The position numbers were made by a program, and so were the translations under genes. 47,935 bases of DNA from CAYXWM01 sp964468805 (GTDB taxonomy: Bacteria > Bacillota > Clostridia > Lachnospirales > WRBF01), in assembly GCA_964468805.1 (NCBI GenBank), contig CAYXWM010000014.1, forward strand, positions 1-47,935, read 5' to 3'. Below, piece by piece: positions 17,771 to 26,577 of this stretch. Within the stretch, counting starts at the first letter, position 1. Every line of letters starts with the position of its first letter. Under the pieces are notes generated by a model. It made no database searches. It saw nothing but the letters and a program-made list of their open reading frames with translations, and was not told the DNA's origin.

Positions 17771-19324
17771 TTAGCTGTTAAGGATTTTTTGAAGATCATT
17801 TTCAGGAGTACTTATGGGAGTCAGATTGAATTTTTCCACCAAGGTGTTTAGAATACCGGGTGAAACAAAGGCAGGCAGAGTGGGTCCTATATAAATATTT
17901 TTAATACCCAATGCCAGAAGTGAAAGTAAAATACATACAGCTTTTTGTTCATACCAAGACAGAACCAAGGTTAAGGGTAATTCATTTACAGAACAGCCAA
18001 AGGCCTCCGATAAGGCAATGGCAACTTTAATAGCACTGTAGGCATCATTGCATTGACCCATATCCAACAATCTTGGGATTCCATTAATATCGCCCAAGTC
18101 TAGGTCATTAAATCTGTACTTGCCGCAAGCAAGAGTTAAGACCACAGTATTATGGGGAGTTTGTTTGACAAAATCAGTATAATAGTTTCTGCCGGTAGCT
18201 GCACCGTCACAACCGCCAACCAGGAAGAAATGTTTAATGGCTCCGGATTTTACGGAATCTATTATTTTTTCTGCAACTGACAATACCGCATTATGAGCAA
18301 ACCCTGTTGTAAGGCTGTCTCCGCCGTTTATGCCGGTCATTTTCTTGGCTTCGGAATAACCGCCCAGTTCCAAGGCTTTGTTTAATACCGGACTAAAATC
18401 CTTTTTATCGTCAATATTCACGGTGTTCGGGAAAGATACCCCGGAAGTGGTGAATACTCTGTCAGCGTAAGAGTCTTTCAGAGGCATCAAGCAATTGGTT
18501 GTAAATAGTATGGCTCCGGGAATACCGTCAAATTCCTTTTGTTGATTTTGCCACGCCGTACCAAAGTTGCCTTTCAAATGTGGGTATTTTTTTAATTCGG
18601 GATAGGCATGAGCCGGGAGCATTTCGCTGTGGGTATAGATATTAATGCCCTTATTTTCTGTTTGTTGCAGGAGCAAATGCAGGTCATGCAAATCATGTCC
18701 GGATACGATTATAAACGGACCGGCTTCTATGTTGCAAGTTACTTTGGTAGGTTGGGGATTGCCGTAAGTACTTGTATTGGCTCTGTCCAGTAAACCCATA
18801 CATTTTAAATTCACATTACCCAACTTAAACACAAGCCCCAGAAGTTCTTCGGCTGTGGATTGTTTTCCCAAGGCAGCGAGACCCTCAAGGAAAAAAGCAT
18901 TAACTTCATCAGAGGTTTTGCCCAGAACCATTGCGTGTAACGCATAAGCCCCCATACCTCTTAATCCAAATAAAATCAAAGATTTTAAGGAACGTATATC
19001 CTCGTTGTCATTCCAAATATCGTTCATATCCGTATCTTTTACATATTCATATTTATTCATTTCCCTGTCAGCATCGGCACAGAGTTTGTTTAGAGCTTCG
19101 TTGTTAAAATTAACGTTTGTCAAGGTTGCAAAGATACCGTTGATAATAACCCTTTGGGTTTCATCGTCACAATTTCCGCCTGTTGCTGTTGCCAGAGCTA
19201 TTAATTTGCCGGTTAATTTATCCTGTAATTCGGATGTATCGACTTTCTTTCCGCATACACCGCCTGAGGTACAGGCAATACCTTTAGCAGTTTGTTGACA
19301 TTGAAAACAAAACATTTGAGACAT
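17771..19324 (-). CDS. hcp: hydroxylamine reductase / hybrid cluster protein
   Basis: This 517-residue iron-sulfur protein has the N-terminal cysteine motif C6-x2-C9-x8-C18-x5-C24 for a 4Fe-4S cluster. Hybrid-cluster ligand regions are visible: SGHDLHDLHLLLQQT, THSEMLPAHAYPELKKYPHL, LFTTNCLMPL, VGGCDG, LACGKYRFND and LDMGQCNDAYSA. Hcp reduces hydroxylamine in vitro and removes nitric oxide in vivo, so it belongs to nitrosative-stress defence in anaerobes. ATG at 19324 follows AGGGGGA. No partner reductase (hcr) is adjacent, as usual for the class found in strict anaerobes. A CRP/FNR-size palindrome about 90 bp upstream suggests control by an HcpR-like regulator, which is not encoded in the window. 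Confidence 0.95.
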   Translation of the reverse strand: MSQMFCFQCQQTAKGIACTSGGVCGKKVDTSELQDKLTGKLIALATATGGNCDDETQRVIINGIFATLTNVNFNNEALNKLCADADREMNKYEYVKDTDMNDIWNDNEDIRSLKSLILFGLRGMGAYALHAMVLGKTSDEVNAFFLEGLAALGKQSTAEELLGLVFKLGNVNLKCMGLLDRANTSTYGNPQPTKVTCNIEAGPFIIVSGHDLHDLHLLLQQTENKGINIYTHSEMLPAHAYPELKKYPHLKGNFGTAWQNQQKEFDGIPGAILFTTNCLMPLKDSYADRVFTTSGVSFPNTVNIDDKKDFSPVLNKALELGGYSEAKKMTGINGGDSLTTGFAHNAVLSVAEKIIDSVKSGAIKHFFLVGGCDGAATGRNYYTDFVKQTPHNTVVLTLACGKYRFNDLDLGDINGIPRLLDMGQCNDAYSAIKVAIALSEAFGCSVNELPLTLVLSWYEQKAVCILLSLLALGIKNIYIGPTLPAFVSPGILNTLVEKFNLTPISTPENDLQKILNS

Positions 19325-19415
19325 AAAATATCCCCCTCTAAAAAAAGTAGTATCGTCAAATCCTAAGAAGTATTTCTAAGATAGGGAGATTGTAATATAA
19401 ATATGATTATAAATC

Positions 19416-19431
19416 TGTTGCATTTGCAACA
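19416..19431 (-). promoter_or_regulatory. palindromic operator upstream of hcp
   Basis: TGTTGCA and TGCAACA flank a two-base centre, giving the 5-4-5 geometry (GTTGC-ATTT-GCAAC) typical of CRP/FNR-family sites. Minus-strand TATAAT (19406-19411) and TATATT (19394-19399) elements lie just downstream, so an activator could sit near the -40 region. HcpR proteins of this family control hcp in anaerobes; the link here is inferred. Confidence 0.5.
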
Positions 19432-19601
19432 ACATATGAAATTATTGTAAAACAACCATAAAGTATTAAGTCTCTATAGCAATAACGAGCTTTACCAAAA
19501 AATCCTTTTCCCTTAACACCTATCAAGACAAACTTTCATACTATAAAACACATTAATTTTGGACTTCTCGCAGTCCTCCAACCATATAGAGGTGATAAAA
19601 A

Positions 19602-20204
19602 ATGAAACTATTCAGAAATATCAAGAATTTTTTTATTCACATAAAACTTATAGACAAATGCCTTATTATATTTATGTTTATTTTTCTGGCCCAGTCAATT
19701 TACAGCTTGTTTTCAGGCGAAACGGATAGTTACTATACCGGTTCAATAGATGTAGTGGTCAGAACCACTTCGGCAGCAATTTTCGGTTATTTTTTAAGTG
19801 CCAACTTTATTAAAAAAAGTTCAAAAGAGAACTCAACTTCTGCCCAAACTTTAATTACACCGCCTCCGGTCAATATTGAAGGTGAAGATAGCCAAACACC
19901 TGCTAAGGGAGTTGTAAAAAACAAAATCGGTTTTAACGGCAACTCCGGCGAACCTGTTATACCCGAAGCACCTACTCATATTAAAGAAAAAGACGATACG
20001 GAAAGCACCAGCAATCAACAAATTATAATCACAACAATTATAGGCATAGTTTCACTTTGTGCCATCTTAATAGCAAGGAATTTTCTAAATCTGACGGCTT
20101 CGTCTACCCCCGTTATTTCACATTTAAGAGACTTTGTTTCAGGTTGTGTGGGATTTTTGGTAGGCTGCCCGGTGGGAGAAATTACGAACAAGACAAAGAA
20201 ATAG
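19602..20204 (+). CDS. unrecognised membrane protein with duplicated membrane hairpin
   Basis: A 200-residue protein I do not recognise. Hydrophobic segments lie at about 20-37, 54-70, 141-158 and 174-190, in two pairs separated by a hydrophilic, Pro/Glu/Asn-rich stretch (71-140). The second segment of each pair looks similar: VVVRTTSAAIFGYFLSANF and ISHLRDFVSGCVGFLVGCP both have an aromatic-glycine core after an arginine, suggesting internal duplication. ATG at 19602 follows AGAGGTGAT, so translation is credible. It stands alone, divergent from hcp (277 bp between the starts). Function unknown; a link to hcp would be guesswork. Confidence 0.75.
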   Translation: MKLFRNIKNFFIHIKLIDKCLIIFMFIFLAQSIYSLFSGETDSYYTGSIDVVVRTTSAAIFGYFLSANFIKKSSKENSTSAQTLITPPPVNIEGEDSQTPAKGVVKNKIGFNGNSGEPVIPEAPTHIKEKDDTESTSNQQIIITTIIGIVSLCAILIARNFLNLTASSTPVISHLRDFVSGCVGFLVGCPVGEITNKTKK

Positions 20205-20355
20205 CGTTTAATAAAAATTACCCTGTCACTAAGTGACGGGGTTAACGTAAGCAATCTTTCGAATGACCATTATTGTAGATTCCCGTGCATTAATCGGCAC
20301 AGTCAATGCTGTTAATAGGAAATATCTATAACATTGAATAATATAGATTTATCAA

Positions 20356-20388
20356 CCTTCTTTGTTTAATGAAAAGAAGGCTTTTTTT
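20356..20388 (+). terminator. rho-independent terminator
   Basis: CCTTCTTT/AAAGAAGG stem followed by CTTTTTTT, about 150 bp after the stop of the unrecognised membrane protein gene. The distance leaves room for a long 3'UTR or a small RNA. Confidence 0.75.
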
Positions 20389-20440
20389 ATTACGGTTTTA
20401 AAACCTTTCTTACAATATATTTACACTAAAGCAATCTACC

Positions 20441-20469
20441 TTTACATAAAATACTATATGAGTTACAAT
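20441..20469 (+). promoter_or_regulatory. sigma-A promoter of the IcaB/PgaB-like deacetylase
   Basis: TTTACA and TACAAT are spaced by 17 bp, giving a leader of about 90 nt before the ATG at 20565. Confidence 0.5.
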
Positions 20470-20564
20470 AATACAGTATTATGTTATAGTTACTTCATCC
20501 GGTACAGTATAATTTTACATAATATCTACAAACACAAAAGCCGAACAGGAAAGTTGGGGTATTT

Positions 20565-21362
20565 ATGAGAAAAAGAATAATGCTTTTTCTATTAATCTTG
20601 TTAGTGCAGGCTCCATTTTGCTTAATATTAATTGCCGGACGAATCCCTAAGCCTGATGACAAAATAGCTGTTTTGCTTTATCATCATATACTTAATGACA
20701 GTGAAAATGTAAAGTTTAAAGATAATCCATGTGTGGTCAGTACCGAAAATTTTGAAAAGCAGATGAAATATTTGTATGATAACGGTTACCACACAATTAC
20801 CTTGCAAGAATTGGAAGACTTCTTATTTAATCAAAAGATATTACCCAAGAAAAGTGTTCTGATTAACTTTGACGATGGGTATTACAGCAATGTTGTACGT
20901 GCATATCCCATACTTAAAAAATACGGATTCAGAGCAACCGTTTTTATGATAACGTCGGTATCCCCTCAAACACAAGAGGCTTTTAACCCGGATAGATTGC
21001 AATTTATAGCTGAGGATACTATTGAGGCGACCGATTCCGTTTTTGAATATGCCGGCCATTCACACAATATGCACGAATTAATAGGCGATAAAACGGGCTT
21101 GGTTCTTAAAACGGCAGAAGAAATAAAAGCAGATACAGAAAAAAGTTTTGAGATTGTCAGTAATCATAAAGTGTTTGCGTATCCCCGGGGGCAGTATAAT
21201 AATGTGTCTATTGAGGGTCTGAAAAGTGCCGGGATTAAAATTGCATTGACTGTCAAAGAGGGATATGTCAAAAGAAACCAAAATCCCATGGAACTAAAGA
21301 GATTTATTATCTTTCCCAACACTTCATTTGACCGGTTTAAAAAAATAGTATCAGGGGTATAA
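20565..21362 (+). CDS. polysaccharide deacetylase (IcaB/PgaB-like subtype)
   Basis: A 265-residue NodB-domain protein with an N-terminal membrane anchor or signal (about 4-24). Catalytic features are NFDDGYYSN (Asp103, Asp104), the metal-binding GHSHNMHEL with His165 and His170 spaced as in PgaB/IcaB, and YPRGQYNN near 207-214. That His spacing separates it from the PdaA-type enzyme at 6795. PgaB/IcaB proteins deacetylate poly-beta-1,6-N-acetylglucosamine at the cell surface, but no ica/pga synthase is nearby, so the substrate could also be peptidoglycan or another glycan. The ATG follows GGGG by six bases. It is monocistronic with its own promoter and terminator. Confidence 0.85.
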   Translation: MRKRIMLFLLILLVQAPFCLILIAGRIPKPDDKIAVLLYHHILNDSENVKFKDNPCVVSTENFEKQMKYLYDNGYHTITLQELEDFLFNQKILPKKSVLINFDDGYYSNVVRAYPILKKYGFRATVFMITSVSPQTQEAFNPDRLQFIAEDTIEATDSVFEYAGHSHNMHELIGDKTGLVLKTAEEIKADTEKSFEIVSNHKVFAYPRGQYNNVSIEGLKSAGIKIALTVKEGYVKRNQNPMELKRFIIFPNTSFDRFKKIVSGV

Positions 21363-21402
21363 TTACTGAAATATTAAAATAAAATATGTCCTTTTAAATT
21401 AA

Positions 21403-21440
21403 AAAAGGCTGATGACAGAAACTGTCTACAGCCTTTCTTA
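21403..21440. terminator. bidirectional terminator between deacetylase and chemoreceptor genes
   Basis: AAAGGCTG/CAGCCTTT with an inner GACAG/CTGTC stem. On the minus strand the stem is followed by TTTTTTAATTT, so it mainly ends the chemoreceptor mRNA; it also lies after the convergent plus-strand gene. Confidence 0.85.
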
Positions 21441-21448
21441 ATGTCTTT

Positions 21449-23668
21449 CTATACGTTAAATTCCGAAACCAATTTGGTCAGAACCTCCGATTGATTACTT
21501 AGTTCTTGTGCAGCCGCCGCAAATTCTTCGGAAGATGATGAGTTATTCTGAACAATTTGGGAAATTTGACCTATTCCTGATGTTATTTGACTGATTTCAT
21601 CCAACTGCTCCCCGGTGGCTTCGTAAATTTCATTGATTATTTCCGTAACAGAGCTTATATCGGTAATAATTACTTTTAAAGCATCTGCTGTTGTGGTGGC
21701 TATTAAAGTACCGTCGTTAACCCTTGAAATTGTATCCTCAATGAGTGCGGACGTTTCTCTTGCCGCCTTTGAACTTCTTTCAGCCAACGAGCGTACTTCT
21801 TCCGCAACAACGGCAAAACCTTTACCTTGTTGACCGGCCCGGGCAGCTTCTACCGCAGCATTGAGGGCAAGAATATTGGTTTGGAACGCAATATCATCAA
21901 TTACCTTGATTATTTGAGATATATTCTTAGAAGCCTCTTTAATCCCGTCCATAGAGTTGAGCATCTTAATCATTTGCTCATTGCCTCTTTTTGCACTGTC
22001 CATAGATTTTTTGGATAATTCATCCGAAACTTTTGCCTTTTGAGTTTTTTCTATGGTGTGCTGATTAATGGTTGTTAAAGAAGCATCCAATTCTTGAACA
22101 GAGCTTGCTTGGGTTTCGGCACCTTCTGCCAAAATAACAGAGTTTTCTGAGATAAGTTTTGCACCGGATAAAACACTGTCGGCAGAATGTTTAATATCCT
22201 TCAAAGTGGTTCGGAGGAAGAAATTAATTTGATTAATGGAGTTTTTAATTTCTGAGTAATCCCCAAGGTATTCGCGTTGTATTTCATTGGTTAAGTCGCC
22301 TTCCGAAATACAACCCAGAACCTGTTTTATTTCGCTGATATAGCTTTTGGTGGTACTGATCATTTTTTCGAAAGAACGCATCATTGCAGCAAAGTTGCCC
22401 TGTAGATTCTTATGTACCGTTACATTGAAATTGCCGTGAGACAACTCTTTTAATATGCCGCTAACTTCTTTTATGGGCAGTTGCACTTCTTGCATCAACC
22501 TGTTTAAACCGCTTGTTATGTTACGCCAATCACCTTTATAGTCCTCGATTTTAACTCTGGCGTCCAGTTTTCCCATAGTAACCGCATCTATCAAGTTCAG
22601 TATATCATTATTTACAGACAAGAGATTTTGCTTAAAGCTGTTCAATGTATGAGTGGCTATTACCTTTTTACCGGGATACTGCTTAATCGCTACGTTAAAA
22701 TTTCCGTTTTCAAATTCATTGAGATATGAAAATATATCCAACATATCATCGATTACACTTCCAAAAGTATCGTTTATGGTATTGACTACTGTTTTAAATT
22801 CACCTTCAAATAGATGATCGGGTATACGTGCACTTAAATCTCCTTCATTGAATTCTCCGGACATGGTTTGAATTCTCTCAATTAGATGGGAGATAGTGTT
22901 CCTAACCTTTAATATGGAACGAATGAGCATACCGATTTCGTCTTCGGAATTTGGGGTTAGATTAATATGAAGGTTTCCTTTGGAGATTTCGTTTGCCGTA
23001 CGCTCCAGTTTTTTAATGGGTTTTACGACATTCCTTCTAATATATATCATTATGATAATCAAAGTAACCAATGGTAAGACTATGGATAATGCAATTACCA
23101 AAACCGAGTTTGATACGGTTTTGGTGGCTTCCTCGGCTTGGCTGTCATCGAACGCGGCTTGGTCTTCCGAAAGGCGTTCAACAGTTTCGATTACTACTTT
23201 GTCGAACTCTTTTTTGTATTCAATAAAGAGAGCATAGCCCTTTTCTATAGATTCCGGAGAGTTTTCCCGTGCGTATTCCAAGATTTGATTTTTTTTCTGT
23301 TCCGTACTGTCCAAAAGACCGGTTAAAGTATCCAACAATCTCTGGTCATTGGTTCTCATAGTTGTCCTATATTTGGATATAAGATCCCTAATACCGGCAA
23401 TACTCTTCTGTGTTAAGTTAATATTGGCTTGTATGTCTTCCGAATCCGTCGCCACCAAAGAGGTCAACAAATCCCTTTGAGTAGCTACAAAATATCGCCT
23501 AAGTTGCCATAAGTACTCGGTGTTGCTGATACTGTAATCCTTGTATTCATCAACTACGTCTCTTAAATTTAAAGTGTTAAGAACGGATGCTGCTCCGCAA
23601 ATAATCAGCATCATCAAAACAATACTGAAGCTTAACATGACCTTCGTGTTAATCTTCAAATTCTTCAT
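21449..23668 (-). CDS. methyl-accepting chemotaxis protein
   Basis: A 739-residue transmembrane chemoreceptor. TM1 is about 11-29, a four-helix-bundle-like extracytoplasmic region covers 30-190, and TM2 is about 190-212. A HAMP domain (VVKPIKKLERTANEISKGNL) follows, then at least two further HAMP-like units (for example LDARVKIEDYKGDW and LSHGNFNVTVHKNL), as in poly-HAMP receptors. The signalling tip LNAAVEAARAGQQGKGFAVVAEEVRSLAERS is at about 600-635. It would signal through CheA/CheW, not present in the window. The start was set at the ATG at 23668 because GGGGGGT precedes it; the longer frame to 23710 adds an unlikely cytoplasmic leader. It lies 75 bp downstream of the GGDEF-EAL gene and is probably co-transcribed. 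Confidence 0.94.
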   Translation of the reverse strand: MKNLKINTKVMLSFSIVLMMLIICGAASVLNTLNLRDVVDEYKDYSISNTEYLWQLRRYFVATQRDLLTSLVATDSEDIQANINLTQKSIAGIRDLISKYRTTMRTNDQRLLDTLTGLLDSTEQKKNQILEYARENSPESIEKGYALFIEYKKEFDKVVIETVERLSEDQAAFDDSQAEEATKTVSNSVLVIALSIVLPLVTLIIIMIYIRRNVVKPIKKLERTANEISKGNLHINLTPNSEDEIGMLIRSILKVRNTISHLIERIQTMSGEFNEGDLSARIPDHLFEGEFKTVVNTINDTFGSVIDDMLDIFSYLNEFENGNFNVAIKQYPGKKVIATHTLNSFKQNLLSVNNDILNLIDAVTMGKLDARVKIEDYKGDWRNITSGLNRLMQEVQLPIKEVSGILKELSHGNFNVTVHKNLQGNFAAMMRSFEKMISTTKSYISEIKQVLGCISEGDLTNEIQREYLGDYSEIKNSINQINFFLRTTLKDIKHSADSVLSGAKLISENSVILAEGAETQASSVQELDASLTTINQHTIEKTQKAKVSDELSKKSMDSAKRGNEQMIKMLNSMDGIKEASKNISQIIKVIDDIAFQTNILALNAAVEAARAGQQGKGFAVVAEEVRSLAERSSKAARETSALIEDTISRVNDGTLIATTTADALKVIITDISSVTEIINEIYEATGEQLDEISQITSGIGQISQIVQNNSSSSEEFAAAAQELSNQSEVLTKLVSEFNV

Positions 23669-23743
23669 ACAATAACCCCCCAGAGGCATAAACCTCCGAT
23701 TTATTTGCAACAGATGAAAAAGTAAAATAGTTTCACGAAATGA

Positions 23744-26023
23744 TCAAGACTTTTTAACAAGAAATTTTTCGAACTCTTCCACCGGAATTGGTTTGGAAAA
23801 ATAAAAACCTTGCACCAAATCTCCACCTGTTTCTTTTAAAAGATTTATTTGTGATTCGGTTTCTATACCTTCCGAAACGGTAACCAAGTTTAAGTCCTTA
23901 GCCATGGCAATTATATTTTTGACTATTGCTTTGCTTTTTGGATTTTCATGTGCATCCACAAAAAAATCCTTGTCAAATTTCAGAGAATCTATATTCAGTC
24001 GCTTTAGGGTGCCGAGGGTAGAATATCCGGTGCCGAAATCGTCTATAGCTGTGGAAATACCATGATCATTGAAACGTTTAATGATGTCTATAAGACTTTC
24101 TATATTTTCCGTAACAGCACTTTCTGTAATTTCAATTTCTATTAATTCGTTGGGAATTTGGTATTTATTTAGAATTTCAATAACTTCTTCAACAAGCCTT
24201 TCGTTTTGCAAATTAACCCTTGAAAGGTTTATGGCTATAGGTATGGGTTCGTAATCCGTATCTATCCATCTTCTTAAAACAATGCAAACCTGCTCAAGAA
24301 CATAAATATCCATTTTGCATATAAATCCGTTCTTTTCAAAAAGCGGAATAAAACTTCCCGGCGCCAACATTCCCCGGGTACTGTGATTCCATCTGACCAA
24401 GGCTTCCGCAGATTTAAGCCTGTATGTACTTAACTGATATTTACCTTGAAGATGAATTACAAAGTCATGATTTGCCAGAGCTTCTTCCATTTGACTTTCC
24501 AGCTCTTTTTCAAAGGAGCAGAGTTCTTTCAACTTATCATCATAGAAGGTAAATGTGCTTTCGTAATTGTTTTGCAGCAACAATCTGTCCACTGCCATGT
24601 CCGTACATGAGGCTATATGAGAATAATCGTCTGCTGCCCGGGGAACCACATAGCAACCGTAAGCCAATTGAATCAAAAAGCTTCTGTTTGCAAAATTCCT
24701 CATGGAAACAATTTTTGTATCAAAATCCTTTAGTCTTGCCAAAAGCGAGGTTTTATCCCCAAATTCCAGGAGCATTGAAAACCTGGTCCCGGAAGCTCTG
24801 CAACAGAATTCGTTTTTGGTAATAAAGTCATTTAAGGAGCCGGCAATAAACTTAAGCAATTCGTCTCCCTTTTGATGCCCCAACATTTCGTTTAAGAGGC
24901 TTATTTTTCTTACCTTAAAACAAATGTGTACATAATTTCGATCGGGATTTTCGCTTATTGTTTTCATTATGGTTGCGGCAAACATTTTTGTATTTGGAAG
25001 TCCGGTCAGTGTATCAAATTGCTCAAGGTTTTTAAGCTTTTCTTTTTGAGACAGCTTGAAAAATACCAATGCTACCAAAACCAAATACAATGAAAGTATT
25101 ACCGTCAGTTGCAAGTCACGATCTGAGCCGTATATATCGTCAACCCTATTTTTATAGACATTTCTGCCGTCCGAAAGAACGAATCTCCAGCCGGGAATAA
25201 TGGTGTTTTCTATTAAATACATCACTTTGCAGTCTTTACCATTGACCTGTATAAGTCCTTCTTCTTTGGTTTTTATCATCTCAAGAACTTCTTTGGGGTA
25301 AGGCAACCGATCATATTCCTGAAATGACATATCTTTACTGTGATCATAAATTACCTTATTATCTGAGGACAGAAGGCAGACTTCATGAGTATCTGTGATA
25401 ATATTTGCTTCAATCAGATTATTTATAATATCATAATTAAAGTCAAAACCAACAAGCCCTATTAACATTCCGCTTTCATCTCTTATAGGATTAATCAACC
25501 CGTATACCATTGTGTGTGATGAAGCCGATACCCACGGTTCAGCTATAAAAGCTTTGTTATTGGCAACGAGCTTTTGGTAATAGGGTCTTTCTCTTATATC
25601 CCAGTCATCATCGTTAATATTGCCGTAATTGTCTATGTAGAAGTTTCCTTTAATACTTGCAATCCAGATTAATGACAATTCATTGTTTGTTTCCAGAATG
25701 GACTCAAGTTCACCTATTATGTCCGATAAATAAGGGTACTCGTATATTTCTTCTTTAGAATTAAGATCTTTAAGTAATTTGCGAATCATTGTAAAATGAT
25801 TGGACTGATTTGCAAGCGTCAAATAATTAGACATTTTGGAATTTATATCTGAAAGATAACTGTCCATATCCTTGTTTAGTAAATCTTCAATTCTTGCATT
25901 GGTTTTTGCTGATTCAATGGTCAAAGCCGAAAAAACGGAAATCAGCATGGCAAGAGTCAGAAGAAGTACTATAATTATCAACTTTCTGTTTTCCGATAAA
26001 AAGGATCTGTTAAATATTCTCAT
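23744..26023 (-). CDS. dCache-GGDEF(degenerate)-EAL protein, probable c-di-GMP phosphodiesterase
   Basis: A 759-residue membrane protein. TM1 (about 14-33) and TM2 (about 300-322) enclose a dCache-like sensor with WDIRERPYYQKLV and GLVGFDFNYD motifs. The following GGDEF domain is degenerate: the catalytic stretch near residue 408 reads RASGTRFSM, so diguanylate cyclase activity should be lost. The EAL domain (about 505-755) keeps the key motifs EALVRW (near 539), EITES, IDDFGTGYS, LKFDKDF, SEGIET and QGFYFSKP, indicating an active c-di-GMP phosphodiesterase. ATG at 26023 follows AGGAGGG. It heads a pair with the chemoreceptor downstream and has a leader of about 245 nt containing a structured element. 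Confidence 0.93.
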   Translation of the reverse strand: MRIFNRSFLSENRKLIIIVLLLTLAMLISVFSALTIESAKTNARIEDLLNKDMDSYLSDINSKMSNYLTLANQSNHFTMIRKLLKDLNSKEEIYEYPYLSDIIGELESILETNNELSLIWIASIKGNFYIDNYGNINDDDWDIRERPYYQKLVANNKAFIAEPWVSASSHTMVYGLINPIRDESGMLIGLVGFDFNYDIINNLIEANIITDTHEVCLLSSDNKVIYDHSKDMSFQEYDRLPYPKEVLEMIKTKEEGLIQVNGKDCKVMYLIENTIIPGWRFVLSDGRNVYKNRVDDIYGSDRDLQLTVILSLYLVLVALVFFKLSQKEKLKNLEQFDTLTGLPNTKMFAATIMKTISENPDRNYVHICFKVRKISLLNEMLGHQKGDELLKFIAGSLNDFITKNEFCCRASGTRFSMLLEFGDKTSLLARLKDFDTKIVSMRNFANRSFLIQLAYGCYVVPRAADDYSHIASCTDMAVDRLLLQNNYESTFTFYDDKLKELCSFEKELESQMEEALANHDFVIHLQGKYQLSTYRLKSAEALVRWNHSTRGMLAPGSFIPLFEKNGFICKMDIYVLEQVCIVLRRWIDTDYEPIPIAINLSRVNLQNERLVEEVIEILNKYQIPNELIEIEITESAVTENIESLIDIIKRFNDHGISTAIDDFGTGYSTLGTLKRLNIDSLKFDKDFFVDAHENPKSKAIVKNIIAMAKDLNLVTVSEGIETESQINLLKETGGDLVQGFYFSKPIPVEEFEKFLVKKS

Positions 26024-26110
26024 AATAGCCCTCCTGTCAAAACGTCAAGTACCAACATCTTTATGGCTATAAAGTTAAATAGATTTCAAAAAACAGATAG
26101 AATCCGATTG

Positions 26111-26196
26111 AAATTTTTCCGGCAGAAAAACACCTTAAAGGCAACAGCTTTATCCTACCCCAAAGGTTTTCAAAAACAACCTCGCCGGAAAATTTT
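26111..26196 (-). promoter_or_regulatory. candidate structured RNA element in the GGDEF-EAL leader
   Basis: A closing stem of about 12 bp (AAATTTTTCCGGC with GCCGGAAAATTTT) encloses two smaller hairpins, GAGGTTGTTTTTGAAAACCTTT and GCCTTTAAGGTG, with a GGGGTAGGATAAAGC joining strand on the minus-strand RNA. It lies between the predicted promoter and the start codon. It lacks the conserved GCAAAGC-type core of the c-di-GMP-I riboswitch. Identity unknown. Confidence 0.4.
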
Positions 26197-26276
26197 ATTA
26201 ACAGCGATTTTTAGCTAAAAAAGCCGTTATATGTTATTAACAACTATTAGTATTTATTTCCATTGGCGATTTTAAT

Positions 26277-26305
26277 ATTATATAATAATTATTTATAAAA
26301 TACAA
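26277..26305 (-). promoter_or_regulatory. sigma-A promoter of the GGDEF-EAL / chemoreceptor pair
   Basis: TTGTAT and TATAAT on the minus strand are separated by 17 bp. The region is very AT-rich, so chance matches are possible. Confidence 0.45.
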
Positions 26306-26549
26306 TATATGTTTTGAATATAACTTTTAATACATTGTATAGTAAATCAATCTGTAGTGTTTGTGCATAATTTCTATATGTGCATTATTACACTAAATTA
26401 TCAATTGACAATAATGTGTATACCGGTTTTAATGTAAGGCGACTAATTTATTAATTATTTTAGAGCTTGAATATGTAAATCTAACGTAAAATCTCAGAAA
26501 TATTTTAATAAAAAATTAAGAAAAATAGTACTTTCAGCCGAAAATAAAT

Positions 26550-26577
26550 AAAAAACCGCCTTCATCAAGAAAGCGGT
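26550..26577 (-). terminator. rho-independent terminator without a nearby gene
   Basis: ACCGC/GCGGT with an added CTT/AAG stem is followed on the minus strand by TTTTTTATTT. It is 313 bp past the amidase stop, so it either ends a very long 3'UTR or a separate small RNA (candidate promoter at 26737-26765). Confidence 0.7.

Larger units (their letters stand above)
20205..20564. other. intergenic region between the membrane protein and the deacetylase
   Basis: It holds a small hairpin at 20221-20241 (CCCTGTCACT/AGTGACGGGG), the terminator at 20356-20388 and the promoter at 20441-20469. The sequence 20245-20340 shows nothing I recognise. Confidence 0.5.

Noticed and set aside
20362..20568. 68-codon plus-strand ORF before the deacetylase
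   Set aside because: Starts inside a terminator stem and covers the deacetylase promoter; Tyr/Ile-rich translation expected from AT-rich non-coding DNA.
26024..26280. c-di-GMP riboswitch in front of the GGDEF-EAL gene
   Set aside because: Expected by function, but neither the GEMM-I conserved core nor the GEMM-II pseudoknot pattern is visible; kept only as an unknown structured element.
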